Positions 11,188 through 22,551 of a stretch of 64,000 nucleotides of DNA are shown in pieces. The position numbers were made by a program, and so were the translations under genes. How positions within the stretch are numbered: the first letter of the stretch is position 1; every line of letters begins with the position of its first letter. Location of the stretch: contig JAHNUO010000002.1 of assembly GCA_019787685.1 (NCBI GenBank), positions 1,922,001 through 1,986,000 on the forward strand, read 5' to 3'. The notes under the pieces were generated by a model. The model worked only from the letters and a program-made list of their open reading frames with translations. It ran no database searches and was not told the origin of the DNA. The stretch is from Chiua virens. Taxonomy: Eukaryota > Basidiomycota > Agaricomycetes > Boletales > Boletaceae.

Positions 11188-11826
11188 TTACAGTTCCTTC
11201 AAGAAAGCTGCTAGCCCTTCGTGCCCCTGCTTGTTTTTCTTGTTTCGTTTCCCGACGTCCTCCCTCTGACGATCACGAGAAAGAATGTCCCTTAGAGCCG
11301 AGTTCCTTGTATGACTCGTTTTGGGCTGGGGCTTGGACTGTCGAGGTGGAGCGGGTGGATCCACCCTGCGCGGGATTGTTGGGGCAGTCACGGTGGTGCG
11401 TCGGGGCGTGTCAACTGGTGGCGCTCCCCGACCGGTCTCATTAGTCCGTTGAATGGCTGGTACAGTTCCCGCTTTCGGAAGAGCGTTTGGTACCGGGATC
11501 GGCACGGATGGATGGTCAAGAGACGGGCTGGTGCGTGTGTCGATCGAGAAGCCGCATGAATGACATCTTCTCTGGATAGATTTAGGACGCGAGGATGCGT
11601 CGCGTTTTCGCTTCTTTCTCGTGGACGGACCGCATATGAGGGGGGTTGGGTGATCGCCTGAAAAGTGATATACGCCGCATTTCGGACAGTGGGAGGGTGC
11701 TAAGATGGTGGTTGTTTCTGGGTGTAGCGCTGCTACGCGCGACGCATGAAGTGCGGCTAGAGTTGGGGAGATGGCATACAATACGTTTGGTAAGTCGAGT
11801 CTGTATTGAATCGTGTCGTGTTCCAT
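11188..11826 (-). CDS. Rpr2/Rpp21/Snm1-type zinc-binding protein (RNase P/MRP subunit-like)
   Basis: An intronless frame of about 212 codons. A helical N-terminus (MEHDTIQYRLDLPNVLYAIS, then ALHASRVAALHPE) is followed by two Cys pairs, CPKCGVYHFSGD and RRCHSCGFS, separated by a basic KKRKRDASSRPK stretch. This helix plus C-x2-C...C-x2-C layout is that of the Rpr2/Rpp21/Snm1 family, protein subunits of RNase P and RNase MRP that process tRNA and rRNA. The C-terminal half is low-complexity (P, T, R) and ends with a basic NSALRDILSRDRQRED...LAAFLKEL segment. I start it at ATG 11826; an upstream in-frame ATG at 11865 would add 13 residues. It is divergent from the BTB-like gene (start-to-start about 200 bp). 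Assignment is by pattern only. Confidence 0.6.
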   Translation of the reverse strand: MEHDTIQYRLDLPNVLYAISPTLAALHASRVAALHPETTTILAPSHCPKCGVYHFSGDHPTPLICGPSTRKKRKRDASSRPKSIQRRCHSCGFSIDTRTSPSLDHPSVPIPVPNALPKAGTVPAIQRTNETGRGAPPVDTPRRTTVTAPTIPRRVDPPAPPRQSKPQPKTSHTRNSALRDILSRDRQREDVGKRNKKNKQGHEGLAAFLKEL

Positions 11827-12024
11827 GGTCGAGGAAGAGTGGGAGCGGCAAACTCCGAGACGCACTTTTTCCTATTTTGGCAAGTGTTGTCGTTCATGTT
11901 TGATCGGCTCCGGACACGCGCCGCACGTCTTTTGTCCCACTGTCGACCACGTTACTATGTTCTTTCTCTTTGTCTCTGCCGTTATTTACCTTTCCAGTGC
12001 CTTCTCCTCATCCTCCCTTCCACC

Positions 12025-13612
12025 ATGATACTTTCCAAACGCGTTCAGCGCTCACCTTCCTATGATATTTCTTACCCTGTTCACCCGGAGCTGGCTCCTT
12101 CCTTTTCGTCTCCCGAAATCCTCGCTTCCACCGCACGCACCCTACCGCCGCGCGGTTATGGTCATAAACACTCGTTGTCCAAGTCAATCACTTGGTTAAA
12201 TCGTGCCTCTTCTTCCACCTCCAGTCGTTCTATCCCTCAAGTTGCCCAAAAACCAACTCGTATATCCGAACCAAAAATCGGTAGTTCTCTTGATCAGTTC
12301 GGTCTTCACCGTAGTGGGCCACTTGGTTCTGGTGCAACCATCGTGCGCACGCCACAAGAGGCGTTGTTGGCCCCACCGAAGGCATTTGATCTAATAAACG
12401 AGGAAGAGGGAGTGGAGCGAGAAACCTCGTTGCATGATACAGAAGAAAATGAAAGTACACACCTCATGCCCCCTCGGCCTCCCAGCCCTCCTCTTCCACC
12501 ACTACCCAACAAATCGGATACCGGAGACGGAGGCAGTTTGTCTGCCAACTCAATAACCGTCCCTTTATCAGACGATGTTTCACATCCTCGGTTATCAGGT
12601 TCCGTATCTCCTGCAGCTCAGCACACTTCTACTTCTTCTTCGTCTACCATGATAGCACACTCCCGTGCTCCTTCTCGTTCAACGCCTGTCGTGCCAGCGG
12701 ATATCGACGTCACTCCGCCACAGCCTCCCTTCGAGGCCATTCTTCTTTCTCCCACTCCCGACGCTTCCCGTGATCCCTCCAAGCTCATCATCACTCTGGA
12801 AACATGTACCACAACATACCGAACATCCCTAAGGACCCTGGTATCCCGACCATCTTACCTTTCCCGGTACATCACCTCCCTGTTGTCACCCATCTCTGAA
12901 ACAGCCTCGGTTTATTCCAACGTGAGCGAAGCGCACAGCGGCGGGTTTAACTCAGTCTTTCGCGATCACCTTGCTTCCTCTGGCTCCCTCCCTCCCTCCA
13001 ATGGTATCCACATCTTTCTCGATAGACCGAGTGCGCCGTAAGTCTTGCGTGCTTCTCACGGCCCATCACGTTTTACTTATCTACGATGACAGCTATTCGC
13101 ACGTTCTTGCATACCTCCGATCCCTACCAGATACCCCAGACCACCCAGAGACCCTACCCCGCGCAGTACAGCTCATACCCGTGTCCACTGCCCGCCTTGA
13201 TTCTCTCCTCGAACTCCGCGACGAAGCGAGCTATCTCGGACTGACCGAGCTCTACAAACTGTGCTCACACGAAATACTTCGGGTCCGCCCACCTCCCACG
13301 CCACCCCTCCCAACCTCGACTGCCGGGCGCCGCAGCATGCCCATACAGGGCGGCAAGATCGGGTCGGTACATTCGACCCATACGGTTGTCGAACAGTCTC
13401 AGTCGCTTCAGCAAGAGGATCGGCCGCCTGAGCGGCATATGTCCATGAAGGGCAAGGGCGCCGGTACCACCAATGCCAGTCTCGCCTCTCGTGCATCCAA
13501 CTCGAGTTCATCGTGCGAAAACAAGGATATACCCCACTGGGAGCGAAGCAGTCTGAGACCGAAGAGAGATGTCAAATATGAGGTGGGGTCACCTCCTCTT
13601 GGCTGGATCTAG
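12025..13612 (+). CDS. BTB/POZ-like domain protein with long disordered N-terminus
   Basis: A two-exon gene; the intron is near 13037-13091 and joins DRPSAP to YSHVLAYLRSLP. The first 260 residues or so are disordered (S, P, T rich, with PPRPPSPPLPPLP that could bind SH3 domains). They are followed by a region starting KLIITLETCTTTYRTSLRTL, and then FLDRPSAPYSHVLAYLRSLP and LLELRDEASYLGLTELYKLC. That arrangement resembles the last strands and helices of a BTB/KCTD (T1-type) fold, in which layer length and the LxxLxxxAxYxxL helix are conserved. BTB proteins of this kind usually serve as adaptors, but no partner can be named here. I start at ATG 12025 (context caccATG) because upstream in-frame sequence looks like 5' UTR. 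TAG ends the frame at 13610-13612. Confidence 0.65.
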
Positions 13613-14013
13613 GTTGTAGGATATGTTACGCCACTCTTTTCTATACTGTAACGGAATGCGTAAACCAACACTATTTGTACTAACTTACACTGTCCTGACT
13701 TTACAGTAACTCCAAATACTCACAAGACTTCTTGTGACGGAGAAATCCTCTGTTGAACTAATGACACTACTACAACATAAGAACATAGAACAGGACAGAT
13801 GCACGTATTGCAAACTATCGAGTGGAAAAAGCCCAAGGGAATCGATCAACATGTAAACATCTCATAATAGCCATACAGAACCGGCACATGAATGGATCAT
13901 GAGTCAGTATCAACGAGGGGAAGGGGAAACGAAAGCATGCGGAATATCAACACTATCGTACAACAGATATACTTCGGAAGGCGAATGGGATCCGAGGGCG
14001 GGATGTAGACTGA
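13613..14013. other. Convergent 3' intergenic region
   Basis: About 400 bases between the stop codons of the BTB-like gene and SSD1. I see no open frame of note, no repeat and no RNA gene; it is probably two 3' UTRs. Confidence 0.6.
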
Positions 14014-17000
14014 TTATTTCTTCTGTTCACTCATCGGCTCAGCGTATGGGTTGACACTGTACACCTTGATGACAGGGGGACTCTTGGTCAAGTCGGCAGT
14101 CACGATCACCTGACAGACGATGTGAATATGATCTTAAAGAAAGCAGTTGCCCACATACCGGTACTGTCATCAGCTCCTTGATGTCCTGGATCTTGTGACC
14201 AGATGGAGTCATCCTCAAACCTTCGAACACGGGTTCGACCTTGGCAGCCGAAAGGAGGCGCTGCTTGGATGTCTCTTCCCCTTTAACAGCCTCCTCGTCA
14301 CGGCCAAGTATTATTTCGTCTTCCTCAGCTTCATCTTCATCAAAGAGAGCGTTCTCGTCGTGCAAGGAGCGTGATGCCACTTCCATCTTAGCAGCGTGTG
14401 CCTCAGCATTTTGCTTGACCTTCTTCAGATGCTCGTCATCACTGTTTTCCGCAAGCCATGTAATGACATCCTTTCCGGACCAATAAATCTGGAGGGTGTG
14501 GGTGTGCTCTTCATACACGTGGTTCTAGATGAATGTTTAGTTAAAGGAAAGATCTTTCAGTCACCGGACTCACCTCGATGGGCATCTGGTCGACGTGGAC
14601 TCTCTTTTCGATGCCAAATTCGGGAACAAGCACGTCGAAGGCAGCATCAAGTACATTGACAACCTTAGCCTGACGAATAACAGGTCCGTAACGGTGGGTC
14701 AAATCCGAGATGAAGACGCAAAGGAAAAGGTGGGTAGACTGCTCTTGCGCCAATTTCGCGGAATCTCGTTTACTAAAAGATGTTAGCGAGGAGTTAAATA
14801 TAGATCACGGAAGAACGTACATGTTGCATTGCTGAGCAATCTTCGCGACAGCATCTCTATCCATGGTGAACTTGGAGTCACCTATAGATGTAAAATTAGC
14901 TGAAATCACGACCGTGGGGTAAATTCCACTCACTTCCACCTTGAAGGACACATTCGAGTTGGCGGTGCACAAGGATGTCAGCGTAGCGCCGGATAGGAGA
15001 AGTGAAGTGTGTATAGAGAGGGACATTGAGTGAGTAGTGTCCATACTTGGCGATATCCAGCATGCCAGCACAGAAATATTTGGCACGTTGGGTGGCCTTG
15101 AAGCACAGCAACTCGAGGACTATGCGAGCGGTGGGATTAGCGATTGTATCAAAAGATTTCATGATAGCCCCCGAGGTTGAGGTGTCTACGTCCACACCCA
15201 GACGCGTGGCGCGCTCAAAGAAGACATTCTACAGGACTGGTGTCAATATCAAGAAGAGCATGGCAAAAGTAAGACAAGTACCATGCGCCTTTCGATTGGA
15301 GAATCGTGCCTACGGAGGAGTGCTTGTTCAGGAAGGTGAACAGCGATACGCTGAGCAATGGCAAGGTTGGTCAAGAGCATGAACTGGACCATGGCTTGAG
15401 TATGGACGATAGTATGGCTGAGATGATGCATACCTCTTGAACCAAGTAATTTGCATCGTTGCTTTCGTCTTGTCCACAATCCGAGGGAAGGCCGTGCTCA
15501 TCCAAAGTGAATGAAAGGCGTGAGGAGTCAAGAGACAGGGCACCGTCTTGAAGACGCCTGGCACGAAGTTGGCTTGCAATACGGTGCAGCGCTCGTACAT
15601 CCTCCTCGAGCGCCGATACAGTATGTTTTGGTAATACATCAAGTTTACTTATTGATTGTCCATCGATTGCTTTCTTTGCGTCCGCGTAAGACAGTTTCGC
15701 TGCAGATCTTTCGACCGGTGAGCAATGCAAAGTATAATCAGATTCAATATCGCTCACTTGATGATAGTCTTTCCAAACCACTTGTTGACTACCCTTCCAT
15801 CCGTGGTCATCGTGAAAACAGCGGAGAAAGCGAGACGTTCGACACCGGGAACAAGACTGCAAACCTCTTCGCTGAGCGTGGGCGGCAACATGGGTACTGC
15901 TCTTTGGACGAGGTACACGCTCGTGGCTCGTTTGCGGGCATCACGATCGAGCGCAGTATTGGGTTTCACGAAGTAGGACACGTCTGAAATGTGGACGCCG
16001 ACGTCATAAGTACCATCATCATTCAATTTGATGGACAAGGCATCATCCAGGTCTTTAGCCGAAGTCGGGTCAATGGTGAAGATCCGTTCCTCGCGCAGGT
16101 CCTTGCGGATCTCATATTCCCTCTCAGGGATGCTGGCGACGGTGTAAGTAAAAATTCACTTGGAAGGATGGACAACGTACGTCCAAGGGGTCGGAGGGAG
16201 GCACTTGAGTACACTTTCAGAGAATTCTTCGGTAGGGAAGTTACAATCTTTCAACAAAGCACTGGTCTCGACCTCGATGTCCCCAATAGGGCCGAGTTCC
16301 TCAGCCAAGGTACCGAAAGGATGGAGAGAAGAGATGGGCTATGTTCCATAATGTCAGCAAAATAATGGATTTCGATTTCAAGCACTCACATGACGCTTGA
16401 TGCAAGCAACGAACAACTTGTTCGCATAGACCTCGGGATTCTGAACGAAATCTGCAGGTGCTTGTTCGGTAGGGATGGCAATTAGGGGTACTCGTTTGTC
16501 CGTCGGCTTGAACCAGACGATCTTGGGTCGTTCAATGGGTCCACGTCGTGGTTCATCCCCACGATCACCCTCCCGTTCGCGGCGTTCAGCCTCTTGCTTC
16601 TCTTTGGTAGCCGCAGAAGATGGGCGTAGAAGACCAAGTGTCCCAGAAAAGAGTTGTCCAGGCATGCGTTCGACGACTGCCACGACATGTCCAGCAAACT
16701 GCGGTTTGACTTCGTCCGTGACCCTGCATGTATATGTTAGCGCAGCGCAAGATCACATTATGGACATCATCATACTCTTCATCCTCGAACAACATCAATC
16801 CTTGACCTTCGACCTCGACGTCGTCTTTTTTCTTGTCATCTTTCCGGCCTACAGTGGTCCTCAAGTCGTAGGCAGAGTTCTCTTCCTTCTTGCGCTTCTT
16901 CTCTTCCTTCTCCTTCTTAGTTCCCCACACTTCATCGACATCAAGGAGCTCGACGGCAACAATATCACCTTCTAAGGCACGGTTACGGTCCTTGGAGCCG

Positions 17001-19016
17001 CAAATGTAAATATCGGCATCCAGAACTTCGGTAGCAACGTATGCGTCGGACCTATTGCGTTTGTTGACACGAAGGATACCTACAACCAATTTTCCTGCGG
17101 CCAGGAGAGGAGGAAGAGAGGCCTGAGGAAGGTAAGGAGCAAAGAGAGACTTGCGTTGTGGTTGGCTAGACTGCTGCTGCAACTGCGACTGGAACTGTTG
17201 TTGTTGTTGCTGCTGCTGCTGCAACAGGCCCACACCTCCCATGCCCAAGCCCATCATGTTAGCGGCCATCATGTTCGGCAGCATATTCGGGAAAGAGAAT
17301 GAAGGCATCTTGTGGTGGTGACCTCCGGCGGCAGCACGGAACTGCTGCAAACTTTGTAGCTGAGCCTGCGCTTGCGCAAGATCAGCGGCAAATGCATTGT
17401 TGTTCTGGATGACACCACCATCTGTGCAGGATAAGTCAGGGGGATTGTTTTCCAGTGGAAAATCGATACGTACTGATTCTCCAGCTAGAATCGGCTCGGG
17501 AGGTCGTGCGTGAATGGCCCCCAAAAGGTGAAATGAACCCATCCTCGAAGCCATCCTGGCCACTGTAAGGGAAGCTCACGGAACCGACGTTACTGTGAGA
17601 AATACTTTGAGAAGGCTTGTTGACAACATTAACACTGTGCCTCCTTCCGTGACCACGAGGTAAACCAGCCGGCTGCGAGTCAGGGTTGATACCCAAGTTG
17701 GCCATAGAGTTGAACTGGCCCATTGGAGAATTGAAACCACCGACGTTGTTATTCCCCGTAATGCTCACAGGCAGGTTACTCTGGACACGTCTGTGCCTGT
17801 TGGGTGCAAGACCGGGAGTTTGCAGAGAAAGGACCTGACTAGAGGCTAATTGATGTTGGTAAAGCGCTTGTTGCTGCTGTTGCAGGGCCTCTATCTGGTT
17901 TTGGAGAGCGATCTGAAACAGATAAGCCAAGGTGAGGACTGCAGAACTGATCAGACGTACCTGCTCGGCCATAATACCAGTAATGTCATTCTCTCCCCTC
18001 CTGTGGGGTTGATCGTGCATGACACCTTCAGGTGTTTGACTCTGTTGCTGTGGGAATTGGAATCCAACGTCTTCTTCGTTCAGCGGGCCCATTGGTAAGT
18101 TTGAACTGGTACGTCGGCGGGCACCAAACATGAAGTTCGGCGCAAGCTGGGGACGTCCAGTGGGACCAAGCATATCTTGCTCTTGTTGTGCAGCCAAGGC
18201 GGCAAACCGAGGAGCCATGAAATTCTGAGACTGAGACCGGGGCTGATGGCCAGAATGAGGGAAAAAATGCTCAGATATCTCGCCGTCTTCAAAAGAGACG
18301 CCTGTCGCATCCTCTACATCTTCCATCATCGCACCGAGGTGAGGTGAAAATGAGTTGAAATTTCCGGAGAGAGCGGATGCCCCGAGCGATGCAGCCTTGC
18401 GGTGGCGGGCAGCGTCTGGTAAGGCGGAAGGAGTGAAGGCGGGAACGCCAGGAAGAAAGACAGGTGCGTTCGCAGGAAGGTTAGAGACTGACGGCTGCGG
18501 GGCATGGATAGAAGCGGCAAGCGAGTTAGCAGTAGGAGGAGCTTGGCTCGGAGTGGTCGTTTTAAGATCAGCGATGACGCGCTGGAGGGAAGACAAGGCA
18601 TCACTGGACTCCGAAGCAGAGGCAGGCGCAGGGGAGGAAGATTGACCCATCGAAGTCCGATCCTTGGCAGCACTGCTACGATTCGCCTGAGAGGAAGACG
18701 GCTGGCGGTTGCGGTGATTTCCATTACGTTGACCGGTACTAGTCTGAGTCTTGTTGCGAGGCGGGTCAGACTTCTTCGCCTCCGTGGTTTTCTTGCTCGA
18801 GTCTGAGCCGGATTCTGTACCACCGGGTACAGGGGTAGCAGACTTCTTGTTGCCGACTCTAGAGGAGGGCCTTGGGGCGCCTGGGACATTTCCCGCAGCA
18901 GAAGAGGGCCTGGCGTTCGAAGGGATCCTCTTGGAACCGCGGGGGTTATTAGCAGCCGAGGTGGACTTTCTGGAGTCGTCCTTCCTGGCTTGGTTTGTGG
19001 ATGATTCGTCTGTCAT
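14014..19016 (-). CDS. SSD1: SSD1-type RNB-domain RNA-binding protein
   Basis: A large member of the fungal SSD1 branch of the Dis3L2/RNase II family, which binds mRNAs for cell-wall and cell-cycle proteins. It starts [20 protein letters not shown] and has a long disordered N-terminus (about 450 residues) with S/N/Q-rich stretches, a RRHSVNVV basic site and a Q run. Cold-shock domains follow ([37 protein letters not shown]). The RNB domain contains [30 protein letters not shown] and [17 protein letters not shown]. The four aspartates of the RNase II active site (D-x5-D-x-D-D, codons within 16042-16071) and the SPIRRYAD arginines are all present. The C-terminus carries an acidic insert and ends [12 protein letters not shown]. 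At least eight short introns are needed; the last stop is TAA at 14014-14016. Start chosen because upstream in-frame sequence has no SSD1 similarity and looks like UTR. Confidence 0.9.
17196..17226 (-). repeat. CAG/CAA polyglutamine tract in SSD1
   Basis: Mixed CAG and CAA codons encode about nine consecutive glutamines just before the cold-shock domains, followed by a further Q-rich FQSQLQQQ stretch. Mixed codons make it less slippery than a pure repeat. Confidence 0.8.
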
Positions 19017-19342
19017 TTCGTTCGTAGCGTTATAGTAAATGAAGAAGTGTGGAAGACTGAGAAGGAGTTGGATGAGAACAAGGAAGCGAACAATAAGGAT
19101 GTTTTGAGATACCTGATAGTAAGAAAGTGGATGTATGCTGGAAGGCTTGCCCTGTAGGGCTTGTGAGGGGATTATGGAGGTGAATGCCGTGTGCAGGCGT
19201 GGATGAGAGTTTACTAGTTGTCGTCGCAGCAGCAAATCCCTCCCGTTTTCCAACTCTTATATTTCCCACGCTCTTTTGTCCTATGCATAACTTAGTCATT
19301 ACACACAGCCCAGCACGTACATAAACAAAATCTACGAATAGT
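19017..19342. other. SSD1 upstream region
   Basis: About 325 bases between the SSD1 start and the IDH2 stop on the same strand. It should hold the SSD1 promoter and 5' UTR plus the short IDH2 3' UTR. Open frames continue through it but show no conserved sequence. Confidence 0.5.
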
Positions 19343-21124
<1,782 letters not shown>

Positions 21125-21356
21125 TTTTGAGGCGGAGGGAGAGGAAGAGAGTGAATGATGCGAACAAAAAAGTTGTGACTTGGACAGGCGGCCGGGTGCA
21201 CACGAATTCACCCACGTGGTAAAGATCCGTCACTGACGCAATTTTGGAAAGGTACAAGTAACTATGTATCTTATAAGTTAGTAACTGGTGTATATCCTGT
21301 AGCTATATAATACAAGTGTCCATCCAGCTGATCCGTAAGGTATGTCTTCTCATTTA

Positions 21357-22220
21357 TTACCCGCTCAATAGACCATCCAGTTGTTGCCGGTATTGCTCCA
21401 TCGTCTTCTCCATCTCCTCCTCCTCCAGCCGCTCTTGTGCAGTCTCGAGTGCTTCAAATCAGCATTCAAACATATCACGACTATCGCTTGACTCACAGGC
21501 ACTTCCACTCCCACAGTACCCGCTTGCCCGAGCTTGCCATTAGTAAGCTCAAACAGCACCTTGTCCACCTCGGCGTCCGCTTCTTCCTCAATCCCTTCTT
21601 CTTCATCCATCTCTAGCATGTCTTCGAGCATCTCCTCCATGATGCCGGCCTGAGTAGCCATTAAACACCCGTATTCTCGATGCAGAAAATATCCATACCT
21701 TGGTCATCTCCATGTTCATCTCCCGCATGGCCTGACTAATTTGCGGAAGTTTGATGAGCGAATTTGAGAGCTTCATGATCTCGGTCGACTTTTGCAACGA
21801 ACCGGTGACCTTGAGCATCGCTAGAGAAACGCGTCAGACTTGTACTTGACCCCCTGCACGACCCACTCACCGAGTTGCTGCGTCAACTGTGTTCCGATGG
21901 ACCCTAAGCGTGCTTTGCTAACCGATAATCGGTCCTTCTGCTTGTTGCTTCTCACAACTTCCTTGGCAAGTATACGTGCAGACTTGACATCTCCTTTGGT
22001 CGCGAGTTGCTTTACCATCAATCGCGCCTTTTGGGTGGCAGCGTCGAGCTGTGATGCGAACCTGAATTGAGCTGCACAACATGTGGGAATCTATGGTACT
22101 GACCTGTCTCATCTCTCTATCCAGTTGTCGACTCTCGGCACGCAGTTTACCCTGCCATACTCGTACCTTTTCTTCTGGCGTAGGCCCGTATAGAAACCGG
22201 TTGATTGACTGCATGGTCAA
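21357..22220 (-). CDS. VPS24: ESCRT-III subunit Vps24 (CHMP3)
   Basis: A charged, helical ESCRT-III protein that works in multivesicular body sorting at endosomes. It starts MQSINRFLYGPTPEEKVRVW (ATG 22214; an in-frame ATG two codons earlier at 22220 is possible). The basic helix 1-2 hairpin follows (RLMVKQLATKGDVKSARILA), then VTGSLQKSTEIMKLSNSLIK and MREMNMEMTKAGIMEEMLED. The C-terminal half is acidic (EMDEEEGIEEEADAEVDKVL). The end ERLEEEEMEKTMEQYRQQLD is the position of the MIT-interacting helix that binds the Vps4 ATPase. Four short introns are inferred; two need a downstream AG to keep the frame (acceptors just before LDAATQ and before TAQERL). TAA is at 21357-21359. Confidence 0.9.
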
Positions 22221-22551
22221 TGGGATGTTGCGGGCGACGAGCGTGGCACAGGATAAATTAGTCCGGAAAAGGTTAGTACCTGGGCTTAACCTTCCATATC
22301 GGATCGTGACTCATCCCAGCAAGCGTTCATTGATTCTTGATTCAACCAGACACCGAGTTAGCGAGTGTACAAAAGGTTATTCCTACGACATTGACTAGCT
22401 GATCATACGTATATACAGAAAGAGTTTGAATAGTAAAGTGTCTCCGTTGAGTTGTGAAACTCTAAGCCTGCTTCGCTGAGCACGTGTACCATCTTCAATA
22501 ATCCTTCCAACCAAAAGCGTTTTCCTACCGACAAAGCGGCGCTTCCAAAGT
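22221..22551. other. Intergenic region VPS24 to the Zn2Cys6 regulator
   Basis: About 330 bases, containing the VPS24 promoter and the 3' UTR of the regulator gene. A single CACGTG occurs near 22480. No gene is seen. Confidence 0.5.

Noticed and set aside
21430..22140. Frame breaks in VPS24 at two introns
   Set aside because: Each is resolved by a slightly downstream AG acceptor (before LDAATQ and before TAQERL).
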